Origin: Prodigiosinella confusarubida
GTDB taxonomy: Bacteria > Pseudomonadota > Gammaproteobacteria > Enterobacterales > Enterobacteriaceae
Direction: 5' to 3'
Length of the DNA stretch: 64,000 nt
NCBI RefSeq assembly: GCF_002847015.1
Contig: NZ_CP025085.1
Location: forward strand, 3,410,001-3,474,000
Positions 44,267-55,368 of the stretch are shown here, one piece after another; the stretch's first letter is position 1, and every line of letters begins with the position of its first letter. The notes below the pieces were generated by a model. That model worked only from the letters and a program-made list of their open reading frames with translations, was not told where the DNA came from and did not search any database. Position numbers and translations under genes: made by a program.

Positions 44267-44881
44267 TTAATAAAACAGTGTTCTTTCGGTCAAAGTAATC
44301 TGGTAGCGTCCCTGCCAGTCCAGCAATGTCGTGCGGGTGAGCACAGCCAGTCCCTGGTAAAAAGGATGCTCAGCCCCTTGCTCCAGCAATTCGAGATAGC
44401 GCATAGCCCAAGGCAGCAAATGTTCAGACAGCAGCACCGGCACACCATCTGGCTGGTTTTCCGCACACCAGGCCGCCAACATCAACATCAGCCCGATATG
44501 ATCTTCCGGGTCACGCTGCTCGCTCTGTGGTTCAATACCTTGCTGGCGTAACCATTCACGCAATGCCAATGTGGAATCACCAAACAGCACATTTTCCCGA
44601 TCAAGATAAACCGAACCCCACGGAGGGGCCGGCAGCGCATAAGGACCGATGAACAGTTTCTGCCAGGCATCGGACAGTTTTTCATCGTAACCCGTCTGTA
44701 AACCGTCATTAATCTGCTGTGCCGCTATGGCAATTTGCTCTGCATCACCACAAGGCCACATCTGATACCAATCATGCTGCCGTAGTTGGGAAAGCAGCTC
44801 AGCGTTACGCTCGTCATCCGGAGCGTAATACAACAATGCACCTAACATGCGACCAGTCAGACTAACGATCTGTTTTGTCAT
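44267..44881 (-). CDS. dmsD: Tat proofreading chaperone DmsD
   Basis: About 204 residues from ATG at 44881 (MTKQIVSLTGRMLG). DmsD binds the twin-arginine signal peptide of DmsA-type enzymes and holds export until the cofactor is in. LPAPPWGSVYLDRENVLFGDSTLALREWL is split here as PPWGSVYLDRENVLFGDST; it and EDHIGLMLMLAAWCAE are family signatures. Ribosome site GTGAGG lies 6 bases upstream. It is the last gene of the dms operon, separated from dmsC by 151 bases that hold a short reading frame. Confidence 0.94.
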   Translation of the reverse strand: MTKQIVSLTGRMLGALLYYAPDDERNAELLSQLRQHDWYQMWPCGDAEQIAIAAQQINDGLQTGYDEKLSDAWQKLFIGPYALPAPPWGSVYLDRENVLFGDSTLALREWLRQQGIEPQSEQRDPEDHIGLMLMLAAWCAENQPDGVPVLLSEHLLPWAMRYLELLEQGAEHPFYQGLAVLTRTTLLDWQGRYQITLTERTLFY

Positions 44882-44893
44882 GGGAAACCTCAC

Positions 44894-45019
44894 TTACAAA
44901 GAGGCGGAAATATCTTCCGCCACGCGGTTATCCAGCATCCAAACCATAGTATTTCCCTCTGGAGGACACCATAAGGCGGTATCTGAATTCTCATGCATCA
45001 GAATATTCACCGCTGTCAT
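44894..45019 (-). CDS. Possible 41-residue protein between dmsC and dmsD
   Basis: An ATG at 45019, 13 bases after the dmsC stop, opens a frame of 41 codons that ends in TAA at 44896-44894, right before the dmsD ribosome site. It starts MTAVNILMHENSDTALWCPP and ends MVWMLDNRVAEDISASL. The first ATG has only a weak, distant ribosome site. An internal ATG (Met25) has AGAGGG six bases ahead and would give 17 residues. I do not recognise it. A GGCGGAA/TTCCGCC stem (44903-44921) overlaps its end. Confidence 0.35.
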   Translation of the reverse strand: MTAVNILMHENSDTALWCPPEGNTMVWMLDNRVAEDISASL

Positions 45020-45032
45020 GCGTGCAAACCGC

Positions 45033-45893
45033 TTACCCTGCCACCGCCATTCCCACCGTCATATGCAAACCATAAAAGATGACCCGGCCCAATAACTCAC
45101 CGCCGACCACCAACACCATGGCGCCTATCAGCCCACTCAATGCCGGTGTCTTACCGCGGGATAACGGATAAATCCAGCATCCCAGCCCGGCGACCAGCAG
45201 TATCAGCCGACCCAATTGAATATCACCATACAGTGGTATCAGCTGCGATGCCTGCTGGACCGAGCTGTGGATTTCCGCCAGTCCAGCTGTCTGCATCAGG
45301 GTAGCGGCAATACTGGCTACCAGCCCCAACAAGCTGACCAGCGGCAACCAACGCATCAGGTTGTTCGTCTCTCCTGCCGAACGTAGCAGCAAATACCCCA
45401 GCAACGGCCCGCCAATCACGGCGGTCATGATAAAATGCACCGGCGTAAAGCTGTTGTACCAGGTCGGCACGGTGTCGATGTCATAGACATGAATCATCGC
45501 GTACATGTACACCAGCGCCGCTATCAGCGTGACCCATAGCCAGATCCGGCCAGCTACAGCCGGCAGTTTGCCTACAACAGACAACAACCAGTATAGTCCG
45601 CCAAGCACCAAGAACAGGGAACCCGCAGCAATTTCATTGCTGAGTGACGACGATCCCAGTCGGTTCAGCGCGTTCATCGCCCGTAACGGCGACCCCAGGT
45701 GCAGGAACGACGCCACAAATCCCACCCCCATCAGCACCCACAGGAAAAACATCATCCGGTTAATACGTTGGGCCCGTTGCACATCCATGTCACGACTCAA
45801 TAAGACCAGCGCCATCACGATAAACCCACCCGCCACACACTGTCCCAGTACGGTGAAGATCACCAGTGGCCATTCATACCATCCGCTTCCCAT
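45033..45893 (-). CDS. dmsC: DMSO reductase membrane anchor subunit
   Basis: A 286-residue protein with about eight hydrophobic helices that anchors the DmsAB dimer and takes electrons from menaquinol. MGSGWYEWPLVIFTVLGQCV, FLHLGSPLRAMNAL (the conserved His used in quinol oxidation lies in HLGSP) and NSFTPVHFIMTAVIGGP match the DmsC/YnfH family. It starts one base after the dmsB stop. It lies in the inner membrane, with the catalytic site on the periplasmic side. Confidence 0.94.
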   Translation of the reverse strand: MGSGWYEWPLVIFTVLGQCVAGGFIVMALVLLSRDMDVQRAQRINRMMFFLWVLMGVGFVASFLHLGSPLRAMNALNRLGSSSLSNEIAAGSLFLVLGGLYWLLSVVGKLPAVAGRIWLWVTLIAALVYMYAMIHVYDIDTVPTWYNSFTPVHFIMTAVIGGPLLGYLLLRSAGETNNLMRWLPLVSLLGLVASIAATLMQTAGLAEIHSSVQQASQLIPLYGDIQLGRLILLVAGLGCWIYPLSRGKTPALSGLIGAMVLVVGGELLGRVIFYGLHMTVGMAVAG

Positions 45894-45894
45894 G

Positions 45895-46512
45895 TTACAC
45901 CTCCCTCGGATTTGCCAGATAACCGGAAGTATCCCCTACCGGGCGGCTGTTAGGATTAGGTTTCAGTACAATATTGGGCTGCGTAAAATGAGCCTGTGGC
46001 AATGGGGCTATCTCCGCCAAGTCACCATATTTCGCCCGCAGCTCTTCGATTGGAGCCATATCCAGTGCCCGTAGCGGACAGGATTCCACGCAGATAGGCT
46101 TCTTGCCTTCCGCCACCCGCTGATAACACCCGTCACATTTGGTCATGTGTCCTTTTTGCGCATCAAACTGCGGCGCGCCATACGGGCAAGCCATTTCGCA
46201 ATAGCGGCAGCCGATGCACACCTCTTCATTGACCACCACAAAATTGTCCTCCTGCTTGTGCATGGCACCACTTGGGCACACCTTGACACAGGCAGGATCA
46301 CTGCAATGGTTACAGGCAATGGAGAGATAATAGGCGAACACGTTCTGATGCCAGGTCTCACCATCCTGTTGCCAGTTTCCCCCGGCATATTCATAAATAC
46401 GACGAAAATTCACATCCGGTGACAGGTTTTTAAAGTCTTTGCATGCCAGCTCGCAGGTTTTACAACCGGTACACCGATTTGAATCAATATAAAAACCATA
46501 TTGCGTACTCAT
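45895..46512 (-). CDS. dmsB: DMSO reductase iron-sulfur subunit
   Basis: A 205-residue ferredoxin-type protein with four [4Fe-4S] sites. MSTQYGFYIDSNRCTGCKTC, ACNHCSDPACVKVCPSGAM, EEVCIGCRYCEMACPYGAPQ and CPLRALDM show four cysteine groups. It passes electrons from DmsC to DmsA. It is nearly the same as both DmsB and YnfG of E. coli, so the sequence does not tell which reductase it arose with. Ten bases separate it from dmsA. Confidence 0.96.
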   Translation of the reverse strand: MSTQYGFYIDSNRCTGCKTCELACKDFKNLSPDVNFRRIYEYAGGNWQQDGETWHQNVFAYYLSIACNHCSDPACVKVCPSGAMHKQEDNFVVVNEEVCIGCRYCEMACPYGAPQFDAQKGHMTKCDGCYQRVAEGKKPICVESCPLRALDMAPIEELRAKYGDLAEIAPLPQAHFTQPNIVLKPNPNSRPVGDTSGYLANPREV

Positions 46513-46522
46513 CGGCTATCTC

Positions 46523-48964
46523 CTAAATTTTTTGCACTTCAACCAGATTGGTATGAGAAGGATTCCCTTTTGCCAGTGGAGAAGGCCGTTGTGTCGTCAA
46601 CACATTAATACACCCGCCCTTATCGATACGCTGTGCGTCAGGGGAATACCATGCGCCTTCACTCAATGCGACGACACCGGGGATAATCCGTGGTGTCACT
46701 TTGGCTTCAATATCGACCTGTCCTCGATCATTCCAGATACGAACCTTGTCGCCACTTGCGATGCCACGCGGAGTAGCATCGACGGGGTTAATCCACATCT
46801 CCTGCGGACAGGCGGCTTTCAGTAACTCAACATTTCCATAAGTGGAATGCGTGCGGGCTTTATAATGAAAACCACTCAGTTGAAGAGGATATTTGTCGGC
46901 CAGCGGATCGCCATAACTTTCGAAACCCACATTGTAAACGGGCAACGGATCAATCACGTCCCCCGGTGATAACGTCCAGGTAGCCGCTATCTTCGCCAGT
47001 GCCGATGAGTAAATCTCGATTTTTCCTGATGGCGTCGTCAGTGGATGCGCCAGTGGATCTTCGCGGAACGCTTTATAAGCGACAAAGTGTCCTTCGGGAT
47101 CACGCTCCTTGTAGAGACCTTCCTGGCGGAAAGTGTCAAAATCAGGCAATTTAGGCATAAGCGCCTGAGACTGTTGATGCAAATAGCGCATCCACTGTTC
47201 CTGTGTGCGTCCTTCCGTGAATGGCTGCTCCACACCCAACCGTTTTGACAGCCCGGTCATCATGTCATACACCGTGCGGCATTCAAATCTTGGCTTGATG
47301 ACCTGATCAGCAAAGATCACATAAGCCATGTTGCCGCAGGAGGCATCCAGACAAAAATCCATCTGTTCGGAAGCCGTGCAATCCGGTAGCAAGATATCCG
47401 CATATTTCGCTGACGCCGTCATGTGATTATCAATCACTACAACCATCTCGCATTTGCCGTCATCTTGCAGAATATTATGTGTCTGGTTAATCTGAGAGTG
47501 CTGGTTTATCAGACAGTTACTAGCATAGTTCCAGATGAATTTGATCGGCACATCCAGCTTGTCTTTACCACGCACACCATCTTTCAGCGCCGTCATTTCT
47601 GGCCCGCGCTCAATGGCATCAGTCCACATGAACATGGAAATACTGGTTTTTACCGGATTGGTTAATGTCGGCATACGGACAAATGCCGTTTCATAGGAAC
47701 TTTCTCGCGCACCACTATTACCGCCGTGGATACCCACATTGCCGGTAAGAATAGGGAGCATGGCGATCGCCCGTGAAGTCAACTCGCCATTCGAGCGTCG
47801 TTGCGGCCCCCACCCCTGCGAGATAAACGCCGGTTTGGTACTACCGATCTCCCGGGCCAATTTAATGATATTTCCAGCAGGAATACCGGTGATAGCCGAA
47901 GCCCATTGTGGTGTTTTAGCGATACCATCCGGCCCCTGCCCTAGAATATAGGCCTTGTAGTGGCCGTTAGCCGGTGCTCCAGCTGGCAGCGTTTTTTCGT
48001 CATAGCCAACACAGTATTTATCCAGAAAAGCCTGATCCACCAGATTTTCGTTAATCAGTACATGTGCCATACCCGCCACCAGCGCGGCATCAGTACCAGG
48101 ACGAATGGGGATCCATTCATCTTCCCGACCAGCGCCAGTATCCGTGTAACGGGGATCAATAATAATCATTTTGGCGTTGGATTTCTGGCGTGCTTGTTCC
48201 AGATAGTAGGTTACTCCACCACCACTCATTCGGGTTTCAGACGGATTATTGCCGAACAGCACCACCAGTTTACTGTTTTCAATATCGGATGGACTGTTAC
48301 CGGGAGCCCAACCGCCATAGGTATAGTTCAAGCCAGCCGTAATCTGCGCTGTACTGTAATCACCGTATTGATTGAGGTAACCGCCATAACAGTTCATCAA
48401 GCGGGCAATCAGCGTTTTTCCTGGTGGCCATGAACGCGTCATGGTGCCGCCCAGCGTGCCGGTGCCATAATTCAGGTATACCGCTTCATTACCATACTTT
48501 CCGACAATACTCTTCAGACTGGCGGCGATGATATCCAGAGCTTCATCCCAGCTAATTCGTTCAAACTTACCCTCTCCGCGCTTGCCTACACGCTTCATCG
48601 GGTATTTCAGTCGATCGGGATTATAGACACGACGGCGCATCGAACGCCCTCGCAAGCAGGCTCGTACCTGATGGAAACCGTCATAGATATCCTTACCGGT
48701 GTTATCCGTTTCGACGTAACGAATCTCGCCATCAACCACATGCATACGCAGCGGGCAACGGCTACCACAGTTTACGGTACAGGCGCTCCAGATGACTTTT
48801 TCCGCTGGTGCTACAGGAATTGTCTGCCCGGCAATGGCCTTGCTGACGAAAGGTAACGACAAACTACTGGCCGCCGCAGCGACGCCGCAAAGCGCACCGC
48901 TTTTTACCAGTGCACGTCGACTGACAGGCTGCATGAGCAAACGAGAATTTTTGGCATTGTTCAT
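46523..48964 (-). CDS. dmsA: DMSO reductase catalytic subunit DmsA
   Basis: An 813-residue molybdopterin enzyme that reduces DMSO and other S- and N-oxides. The Tat signal SRRALVKSG starts at residue 15, followed by a hydrophobic stretch to about 45. A [4Fe-4S] group uses Cys62, 66 and 70 (ACTVNCGSRC) and one near 104. The molybdenum-binding serine lies in GGTMTRSWPPG, the form of E. coli DmsA. LYQAR-type LEQARQKSNAKMIIIDPRYTD and the C-terminal LAKGNPSHTNLVEVQKI match as well. It follows a related catalytic gene by 251 bases and has its own FNR-like site. Confidence 0.95.
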   Translation of the reverse strand: MNNAKNSRLLMQPVSRRALVKSGALCGVAAAASSLSLPFVSKAIAGQTIPVAPAEKVIWSACTVNCGSRCPLRMHVVDGEIRYVETDNTGKDIYDGFHQVRACLRGRSMRRRVYNPDRLKYPMKRVGKRGEGKFERISWDEALDIIAASLKSIVGKYGNEAVYLNYGTGTLGGTMTRSWPPGKTLIARLMNCYGGYLNQYGDYSTAQITAGLNYTYGGWAPGNSPSDIENSKLVVLFGNNPSETRMSGGGVTYYLEQARQKSNAKMIIIDPRYTDTGAGREDEWIPIRPGTDAALVAGMAHVLINENLVDQAFLDKYCVGYDEKTLPAGAPANGHYKAYILGQGPDGIAKTPQWASAITGIPAGNIIKLAREIGSTKPAFISQGWGPQRRSNGELTSRAIAMLPILTGNVGIHGGNSGARESSYETAFVRMPTLTNPVKTSISMFMWTDAIERGPEMTALKDGVRGKDKLDVPIKFIWNYASNCLINQHSQINQTHNILQDDGKCEMVVVIDNHMTASAKYADILLPDCTASEQMDFCLDASCGNMAYVIFADQVIKPRFECRTVYDMMTGLSKRLGVEQPFTEGRTQEQWMRYLHQQSQALMPKLPDFDTFRQEGLYKERDPEGHFVAYKAFREDPLAHPLTTPSGKIEIYSSALAKIAATWTLSPGDVIDPLPVYNVGFESYGDPLADKYPLQLSGFHYKARTHSTYGNVELLKAACPQEMWINPVDATPRGIASGDKVRIWNDRGQVDIEAKVTPRIIPGVVALSEGAWYSPDAQRIDKGGCINVLTTQRPSPLAKGNPSHTNLVEVQKI

Positions 48965-49073
48965 AGGCTAAACCCACTTTTCGTTAAGGGGGAGCAGGGA
49001 GTCAGAACGAAAAACGCTCCGGCTGGCAACATTTATGAAACTACTTTTTAATCAAAATGTTGTCACTAAAACC

Positions 49074-49114
49074 AGTTTAGGCTTACAGATGATATGGGTA
49101 TTGATAACTATCAA
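49074..49114 (-). promoter_or_regulatory. FNR site and -10 box of an internal dmsA promoter
   Basis: TTGATAACTATCAA (49101-49114) is a perfect match to the FNR consensus. On the minus strand TAAACT (49079-49074) is centred 31 bases away, the spacing of a class II FNR promoter. The dmsA ATG is 110 bases beyond that box. The site lies in the 251-base gap between the two catalytic genes. Confidence 0.75.
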
Positions 49115-49215
49115 CAAAAAAATAGTTAGCATGACAAGTAAATGGAAATGGGATCTGCAACGCAAAAAATCGCCACCGAGCGTAAACATGACCGGAATTC
49201 ACGCTCGGCGACACC

Positions 49216-51666
49216 CTATATTTTTTCTATTTGAACAAGATTGGTATGTTGAGGATTCCCTTTCGCCAACGGAGAAGGCCGGAGTGTCGTCAGTGTGTTG
49301 ATGCAACCGCCATGATCAATACGATCACCGTTCATCTCCGCCTGATGCCAGGAGCCTTGTGGCATGGCCGTCACCCCGGGGATAATCCGTGGTGTTACTT
49401 TCGCCGGCAGACGCACCTCGCCCCGACCATTAAACACTCGCACTTCATCACCATTGGTGATACCACGAGATGACGCATCAACAGGGTTAATCCATATTTC
49501 CTGTGGGCAGGCTGATTGCAATACCGCAATGTTGGCGTAACTGGAGTGTGTTCTGGCTTTGTAGTGAAAGCCCGTCATTTGTAACGGGTACTGTTTACGT
49601 AATGGATCATTCCAGCCTTCAAACGTAGAGGCATAGATCGGTAACGGACTAATCACTTCATCGGGTTTCAGTTCCCAATTCGCGGCCACACTTGCCAGTG
49701 CTGACGAATAAATTTCAATCTTTCCCGATGGGGTTTTCAACGGATGTGCTATCGGGTCGTCACGGAAATCCTGATAGGCGACATAGTGCCCGGCAGGGTC
49801 TTTTCGCTTGTATATTCCCTGCTCACGCAGTTCCTCAAAGGTGGGCAACATGGGATCTTTTACCTGGGTTTTCTCATACAGATATTCCAACCATTGCCGT
49901 TGTGTTCGCCCTTCGGTAAATTTTTGATAGACATCCGGCCCCAGCCGTCGCGCGACTTCACTCATGATTTCATAAATGGGCTTACGCTCATATTTGGGTG
50001 TCGTCGCTGGCTGGATGAAGATCAGATACCCCATGTTCCCGGCATAATCATTAGGAATAATGTCTTCCTGCTCAATGGTCATCAGATCCGGCAGCAGAAT
50101 ATCGGCATATTTGGCCGATGAGGTCATGAAATTTTCAATCACCACAATCTTTTCGCACAGATTTTCATCTTGCAGAATCTGGTGAGTGCGATTGATTTGT
50201 GAATGCTGATTCACCAGACAGTTACCGGCATAGTTCCAGATAAATTTGATCGGCACATCCAGCCTGGACTTACCGCGCACGCCATCTCTCAGCGCCGTCA
50301 TTTCCGCTCCGCGGGCAATCGCATCCGTCCAGGTAAAACAGGATATTTTGGTTTTGACCGGGTTAGTCAGCACCGGCATTTTTTCAATATTAACCACATA
50401 AGTCGATTCCCGCGCACCACTGTTGCCGCCATGAATCCCTACATTTCCGGTAAGAATCGGTAACATGGCTATCGCCCGCGACGTTAGTTCGCCATTGGCC
50501 TGACGCTGTGGTCCCCAACCCTGACAAATATAGGCGGGTTTGGTACTGCCAATCTCACGCGCCAGATGAATAATACGGCTTTGTGGAATGCCGGTGATAG
50601 CCGCAGCCCAGTCTGGCGTTTTAGCCGTACCATCTTCTCCCTGCCCCAGGATATAGGCTTTGTAGTGACCATTGACTGGCGCATCAGCCGGCAGTGTTTT
50701 TTCGTCATAACCAACACAGTATTTATCCAAAAAGGCCTGATCCACCAGATTCTCGGTAATCAACACATATGCCATACCGGCCACCAGTGCGGCATCGGTT
50801 CCTGGTCGGATGGGGATCCATTCATCCTCTCGTCCGGCGGCGGTATCGGTATAACGAGGATCAATCACAATCATGCGGGCATTGGAACGTGCACGCGCCT
50901 GCTCCAGATAATAGGTAATACCGCCACCGCTCATACGGGTTTCAGCAGGATTATTGCCGAACATCACCACCAGCTTGCTGTTTTCGATATCGGATGTGCT
51001 ATTACCCATATTACTGCCGTAGGTATACGGCATGGCACAGGAAATCTGCGCGGTACTGTATGTGCCATATTGTCCCAATGAACCGCCATAGCAGTTCATC
51101 AACCGAGTCACCAGTGATGCAGAGGGTGATGAACGCGTGATATTCCCGCCGACGATCCCCGAACTGTAATTAATATAGACGGCTTCGTTGCCGTATTTTT
51201 TGACCACCTGTTTCAGGCTGCCCGCAATCTCATCCAACGCTTCCTGCCAGCTGATACGCTGGAACTTGCCTTCTCCACGCTTGCCCACACGCTTCATCGG
51301 GTACTTCAACCGATCCGGATGGTTAATACGCTGGCGGATAGAACGTCCGCGCAGACAGGCGCGTATCTGATGGTTACCGTAGTGATCGTCGCCGGTATTG
51401 TCAGTCTCTACCCAGAGAATCTCATTGTCCCGTACATGAAAACGTAACGCACAGCGGCTACCGCAGTTGACAGAACACGCTCCCCACACCAGTTTCTCTG
51501 GTGCGTTTTCACCCATTACGCTAGGGGCATTATTGGCAAACACCGGGCGATAAGGCAGCATAATCTGTCCAATCGCGGCGGATAACCCAGTCAACGCCGC
51601 GGTTTTGACCAACGTTCGTCTTTTGATTTTTTGCTGCAACAGACCATTCATATTTTCCATTGGCAC
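49216..51666 (-). CDS. ynfE: YnfE/YnfF-like molybdopterin reductase
   Basis: An 816-residue second catalytic subunit. Tat motif KRRTLVK at 15-21 and an Ala/Leu-rich stretch follow. Cys64, 68 and 72 (ACSVNCGSRC) bind the [4Fe-4S] cluster, and the molybdenum serine is in GGNITRSSPSAS, as in E. coli YnfE; YnfE/YnfF have been tied to selenate reduction, and can pair with DmsB/C-type partners. The GTG at 51666 is the first start with AGGAG seven bases ahead; ATG at 51660 is also open. It leads the operon. In E. coli ynfE-ynfF-ynfGH-dmsD is separate from dmsABC; here the two designs are mixed. Confidence 0.88.
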   Translation of the reverse strand: MPMENMNGLLQQKIKRRTLVKTAALTGLSAAIGQIMLPYRPVFANNAPSVMGENAPEKLVWGACSVNCGSRCALRFHVRDNEILWVETDNTGDDHYGNHQIRACLRGRSIRQRINHPDRLKYPMKRVGKRGEGKFQRISWQEALDEIAGSLKQVVKKYGNEAVYINYSSGIVGGNITRSSPSASLVTRLMNCYGGSLGQYGTYSTAQISCAMPYTYGSNMGNSTSDIENSKLVVMFGNNPAETRMSGGGITYYLEQARARSNARMIVIDPRYTDTAAGREDEWIPIRPGTDAALVAGMAYVLITENLVDQAFLDKYCVGYDEKTLPADAPVNGHYKAYILGQGEDGTAKTPDWAAAITGIPQSRIIHLAREIGSTKPAYICQGWGPQRQANGELTSRAIAMLPILTGNVGIHGGNSGARESTYVVNIEKMPVLTNPVKTKISCFTWTDAIARGAEMTALRDGVRGKSRLDVPIKFIWNYAGNCLVNQHSQINRTHQILQDENLCEKIVVIENFMTSSAKYADILLPDLMTIEQEDIIPNDYAGNMGYLIFIQPATTPKYERKPIYEIMSEVARRLGPDVYQKFTEGRTQRQWLEYLYEKTQVKDPMLPTFEELREQGIYKRKDPAGHYVAYQDFRDDPIAHPLKTPSGKIEIYSSALASVAANWELKPDEVISPLPIYASTFEGWNDPLRKQYPLQMTGFHYKARTHSSYANIAVLQSACPQEIWINPVDASSRGITNGDEVRVFNGRGEVRLPAKVTPRIIPGVTAMPQGSWHQAEMNGDRIDHGGCINTLTTLRPSPLAKGNPQHTNLVQIEKI

Positions 51667-51834
51667 AACAGGCTCCTCTAACCAGACAGAAACAGTTCAG
51701 CGCGCTTGATGACTTATCAGGCTTGCAGGAATAACGTGGGTACCCTCCTGTTTGCCCGAACCTGAATATTTTCAGGCCGTTTGTATAAAATTCTTTTCTA
51801 TTTGTAAGAATTATCCCGTTGCTGATCTGTTTTA

Positions 51835-51848
51835 TTGTCTAACATCAA
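51835..51848 (-). promoter_or_regulatory. FNR-like site upstream of the ynfE-like gene
   Basis: TTGTCTAACATCAA on the plus strand reads TTGATGTTAGACAA on the minus strand, matching 8 of 10 consensus FNR bases. It lies about 169 bases before the ynfE-like start. No -10 at the expected distance is convincing. Confidence 0.45.
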
Positions 51849-51951
51849 CAAAATAATAATGAGCAGACTTTGTTTTTGATAAGCCGGACAGAGAGCATGG
51901 CAGAGGAGCAGAAATGGCGGTGCAAGTAAAACAACCCGTGGCATCCATAAA

Positions 51952-51975
51952 AAAAGCGCCCCGATGAGCGCTTTT
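51952..51975 (-). terminator. Terminator of serS
   Basis: On the minus strand AAAAGCGC, an 8-base loop and GCGCTTTT form a stem that is followed by more T. It starts 25 bases after the serS stop. It is also the upstream border of the dms control region. Confidence 0.85.
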
Positions 51976-51999
51976 CTAGTTGACTGGGTGCAATCGGGA

Positions 52000-53325
<1,326 letters not shown>

Positions 53326-53402
53326 TTATTGATGTTACACGCTACCTTACGAAGCATCGTGCAGCAGAAAGTATCGGGAATAACCTTACCGCAACGTCTA
53401 CA

Positions 53403-54746
53403 CTAGCGGTAGCGTTTTGTCGGGCTATTTTGATCCTGAGCAGCAAGCCAGGCTAGCTTTTCACCAATCTTGGCTTCCAACCCCCGGGAAGTGGGCTGAT
53501 AGTAGTGTGTTTCCGCCATTTCAGGCGGGAAATAGCGTTCACCCGCAGCATAAGCGTTAGGTTCATCATGGGCATAGCGGTACTCCGCTCCCAGTCCCAT
53601 TTCCTTCATCAGTTTGGTCGGTGCATTGCGCAAATGTTCCGGCACATCATAATCCGGTTTTTCCCGTGCATCATGCAGCGCAGCCTTAAAAGCCGTGTAA
53701 ACCGCGTTACTCTTCGGCGCACACGCCAGATAAACAATTGCCTGCGCAATGGCGCGTTCGCCTTCTGCGGGGCCGACGCGGGTAAAACAATCCCAGGCGG
53801 AGATAGCGACCTGCATCGCACGCGGATCCGCATTTCCCACATCTTCAGACGCAATCGCCAGCAGACGACGCGCGACATAGAGCGGGTCACCACCGGCGGT
53901 AATAATGCGGGCATACCAATACAGCGCCGCATCTGGCGCAGAACCACGGACAGATTTATGCAGCGCCGAGATCAAATCGTAATAGCGGTCGCCCTTGTTA
54001 TCAAACCGGGCACTGCGTTCACCAGAAATCGACTGCAACAGTTCGGCCGTGAGCACGCGTTGTCCCGTGGCATTCACTTCAGCCATATCCGCCATCATTT
54101 CCAGGCTGTTCAATGCCCGGCGCGCATCACCATTCACCAGTTCAGCCAACATCCGGCGAGTATCGTCCGGCAAGACGATATCCTGCCCGCCCAACCCCCG
54201 ATCACGATCCTGCATGGCCTGATCGATAACCTGACCAATATCTTCTGCCGTTAAGGCTTTCAGCAAATAAACGCGGGCACGGGACAACAAGGCGGAATTC
54301 AGTTCAAAGGAGGGATTTTCAGTGGTGGCGCCAATAAAAGTGATGGTGCCATCTTCAATATGCGGCAGAAACGCATCCTGCTGACTTTTGTTGAAACGAT
54401 GGACTTCATCCACAAACAGGATGGTCCGTCGCCCTGCATCGCGGTTCTGGCGGGCGCGTTCAATAGCTTCCCGAATCTCCTTAATGCCCGACGTCACCGC
54501 TGAGATACGTTCCACATCCGCATTGCCATAACGACCAATCAACTCAGCCAGTGTGGTTTTCCCGGTTCCGGGCGGCCCCCACAAGATCATGGAGTGCAGT
54601 TGCCCCGCTTCAATTGCCCGTGGCAACGGCTTACCCGGCCCCAGTAAATGCTGTTGCCCGATATACTGCGCCAATGTCACTGGCCGCATACGCGCCGCCA
54701 GTGGCTGGAACGCCTGATCGGAAAAATCGAGTGACAGAGTACTCAC
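53403..54746 (-). CDS. rarA: Replication-associated recombination protein A
   Basis: About 447 residues from a GTG at 54746, equal to E. coli RarA (MgsA). This AAA+ ATPase acts at stalled forks and blocked DNA ends. Walker A is [18 protein letters not shown], Walker B is [16 protein letters not shown], and sensor [19 protein letters not shown] follows. The C-terminal helices carry [15 protein letters not shown]-type and [18 protein letters not shown] segments. The start was chosen because [20 protein letters not shown] fits E. coli; seven bases separate it from lolA. Confidence 0.95.
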   Translation of the reverse strand: MSTLSLDFSDQAFQPLAARMRPVTLAQYIGQQHLLGPGKPLPRAIEAGQLHSMILWGPPGTGKTTLAELIGRYGNADVERISAVTSGIKEIREAIERARQNRDAGRRTILFVDEVHRFNKSQQDAFLPHIEDGTITFIGATTENPSFELNSALLSRARVYLLKALTAEDIGQVIDQAMQDRDRGLGGQDIVLPDDTRRMLAELVNGDARRALNSLEMMADMAEVNATGQRVLTAELLQSISGERSARFDNKGDRYYDLISALHKSVRGSAPDAALYWYARIITAGGDPLYVARRLLAIASEDVGNADPRAMQVAISAWDCFTRVGPAEGERAIAQAIVYLACAPKSNAVYTAFKAALHDAREKPDYDVPEHLRNAPTKLMKEMGLGAEYRYAHDEPNAYAAGERYFPPEMAETHYYQPTSRGLEAKIGEKLAWLAAQDQNSPTKRYR

Positions 54747-54753
54747 TGGCACC

Positions 54754-55368
54754 TCACTGACGTTGATCGTCCACCGCAACACCTTTAGGCGGTGTGAAAG
54801 TAAACTTCGCCGCGTTTATCGCCCCATTTTGCTGGTTCTTCAACGTAAAGGTACTGCGCTGACCATCACGCTCGGTAGCAATAAACCGCTTGATCGTACC
54901 CGTGTCTGTCACATTGATAGCAAACTGCTTCAGATTGCCACCAACTGACTTGGGTGTTAACTCAAAATCATCGCCTTTCCGTGTGACATTATATTTACCC
55001 CAGTCACCAGCATTATTGCGGGTAATCAGCATAAACGGCGTATTGCCGGTGGCATCTTTCAACCAGGTAGCCGTAACTTGTTCGACAAATGGATTATAAA
55101 ACCATAGGGTTTTCCCATCAGACACGAGTACACTTTTATCAGGAGAAGTGGTTTCCCAGTTAAACAAATTGGGACGCTTCACCCACAGCTCACCTTCCCC
55201 TTCTTGTACTGCCGCGCCATCACCAGTAGTCACTCTCTGGGTAAAACTGGCGTGAAAACTGTTCACCTTGCTCAAACGATGTTGCAAATCACTGGCGGCA
55301 TCGGCATACACAGCCGTGGACAGCATGCCTGACAATAAACACCCCGCCATTAACCAATTTCTTATCAT
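54754..55368 (-). CDS. lolA: Outer-membrane lipoprotein carrier protein LolA
   Basis: A 204-residue periplasmic protein that ferries lipoproteins from the LolCDE complex to LolB. The signal peptide runs [20 protein letters not shown] with cleavage after YA (about residue 22). [39 protein letters not shown] and [19 protein letters not shown] match the family. Start ATG at 55368; the frame open to 55464 has no match in LolA. Confidence 0.95.
   Translation of the reverse strand: MIRNWLMAGCLLSGMLSTAVYADAASDLQHRLSKVNSFHASFTQRVTTGDGAAVQEGEGELWVKRPNLFNWETTSPDKSVLVSDGKTLWFYNPFVEQVTATWLKDATGNTPFMLITRNNAGDWGKYNVTRKGDDFELTPKSVGGNLKQFAINVTDTGTIKRFIATERDGQRSTFTLKNQQNGAINAAKFTFTPPKGVAVDDQRQ

Noticed and set aside
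47960-48433. 157-codon frame antisense to dmsA
   Set aside because: The same kind of frame appears at the matching place in the ynfE-like gene (50566-51081), so it reflects conserved sense codons, not a gene.
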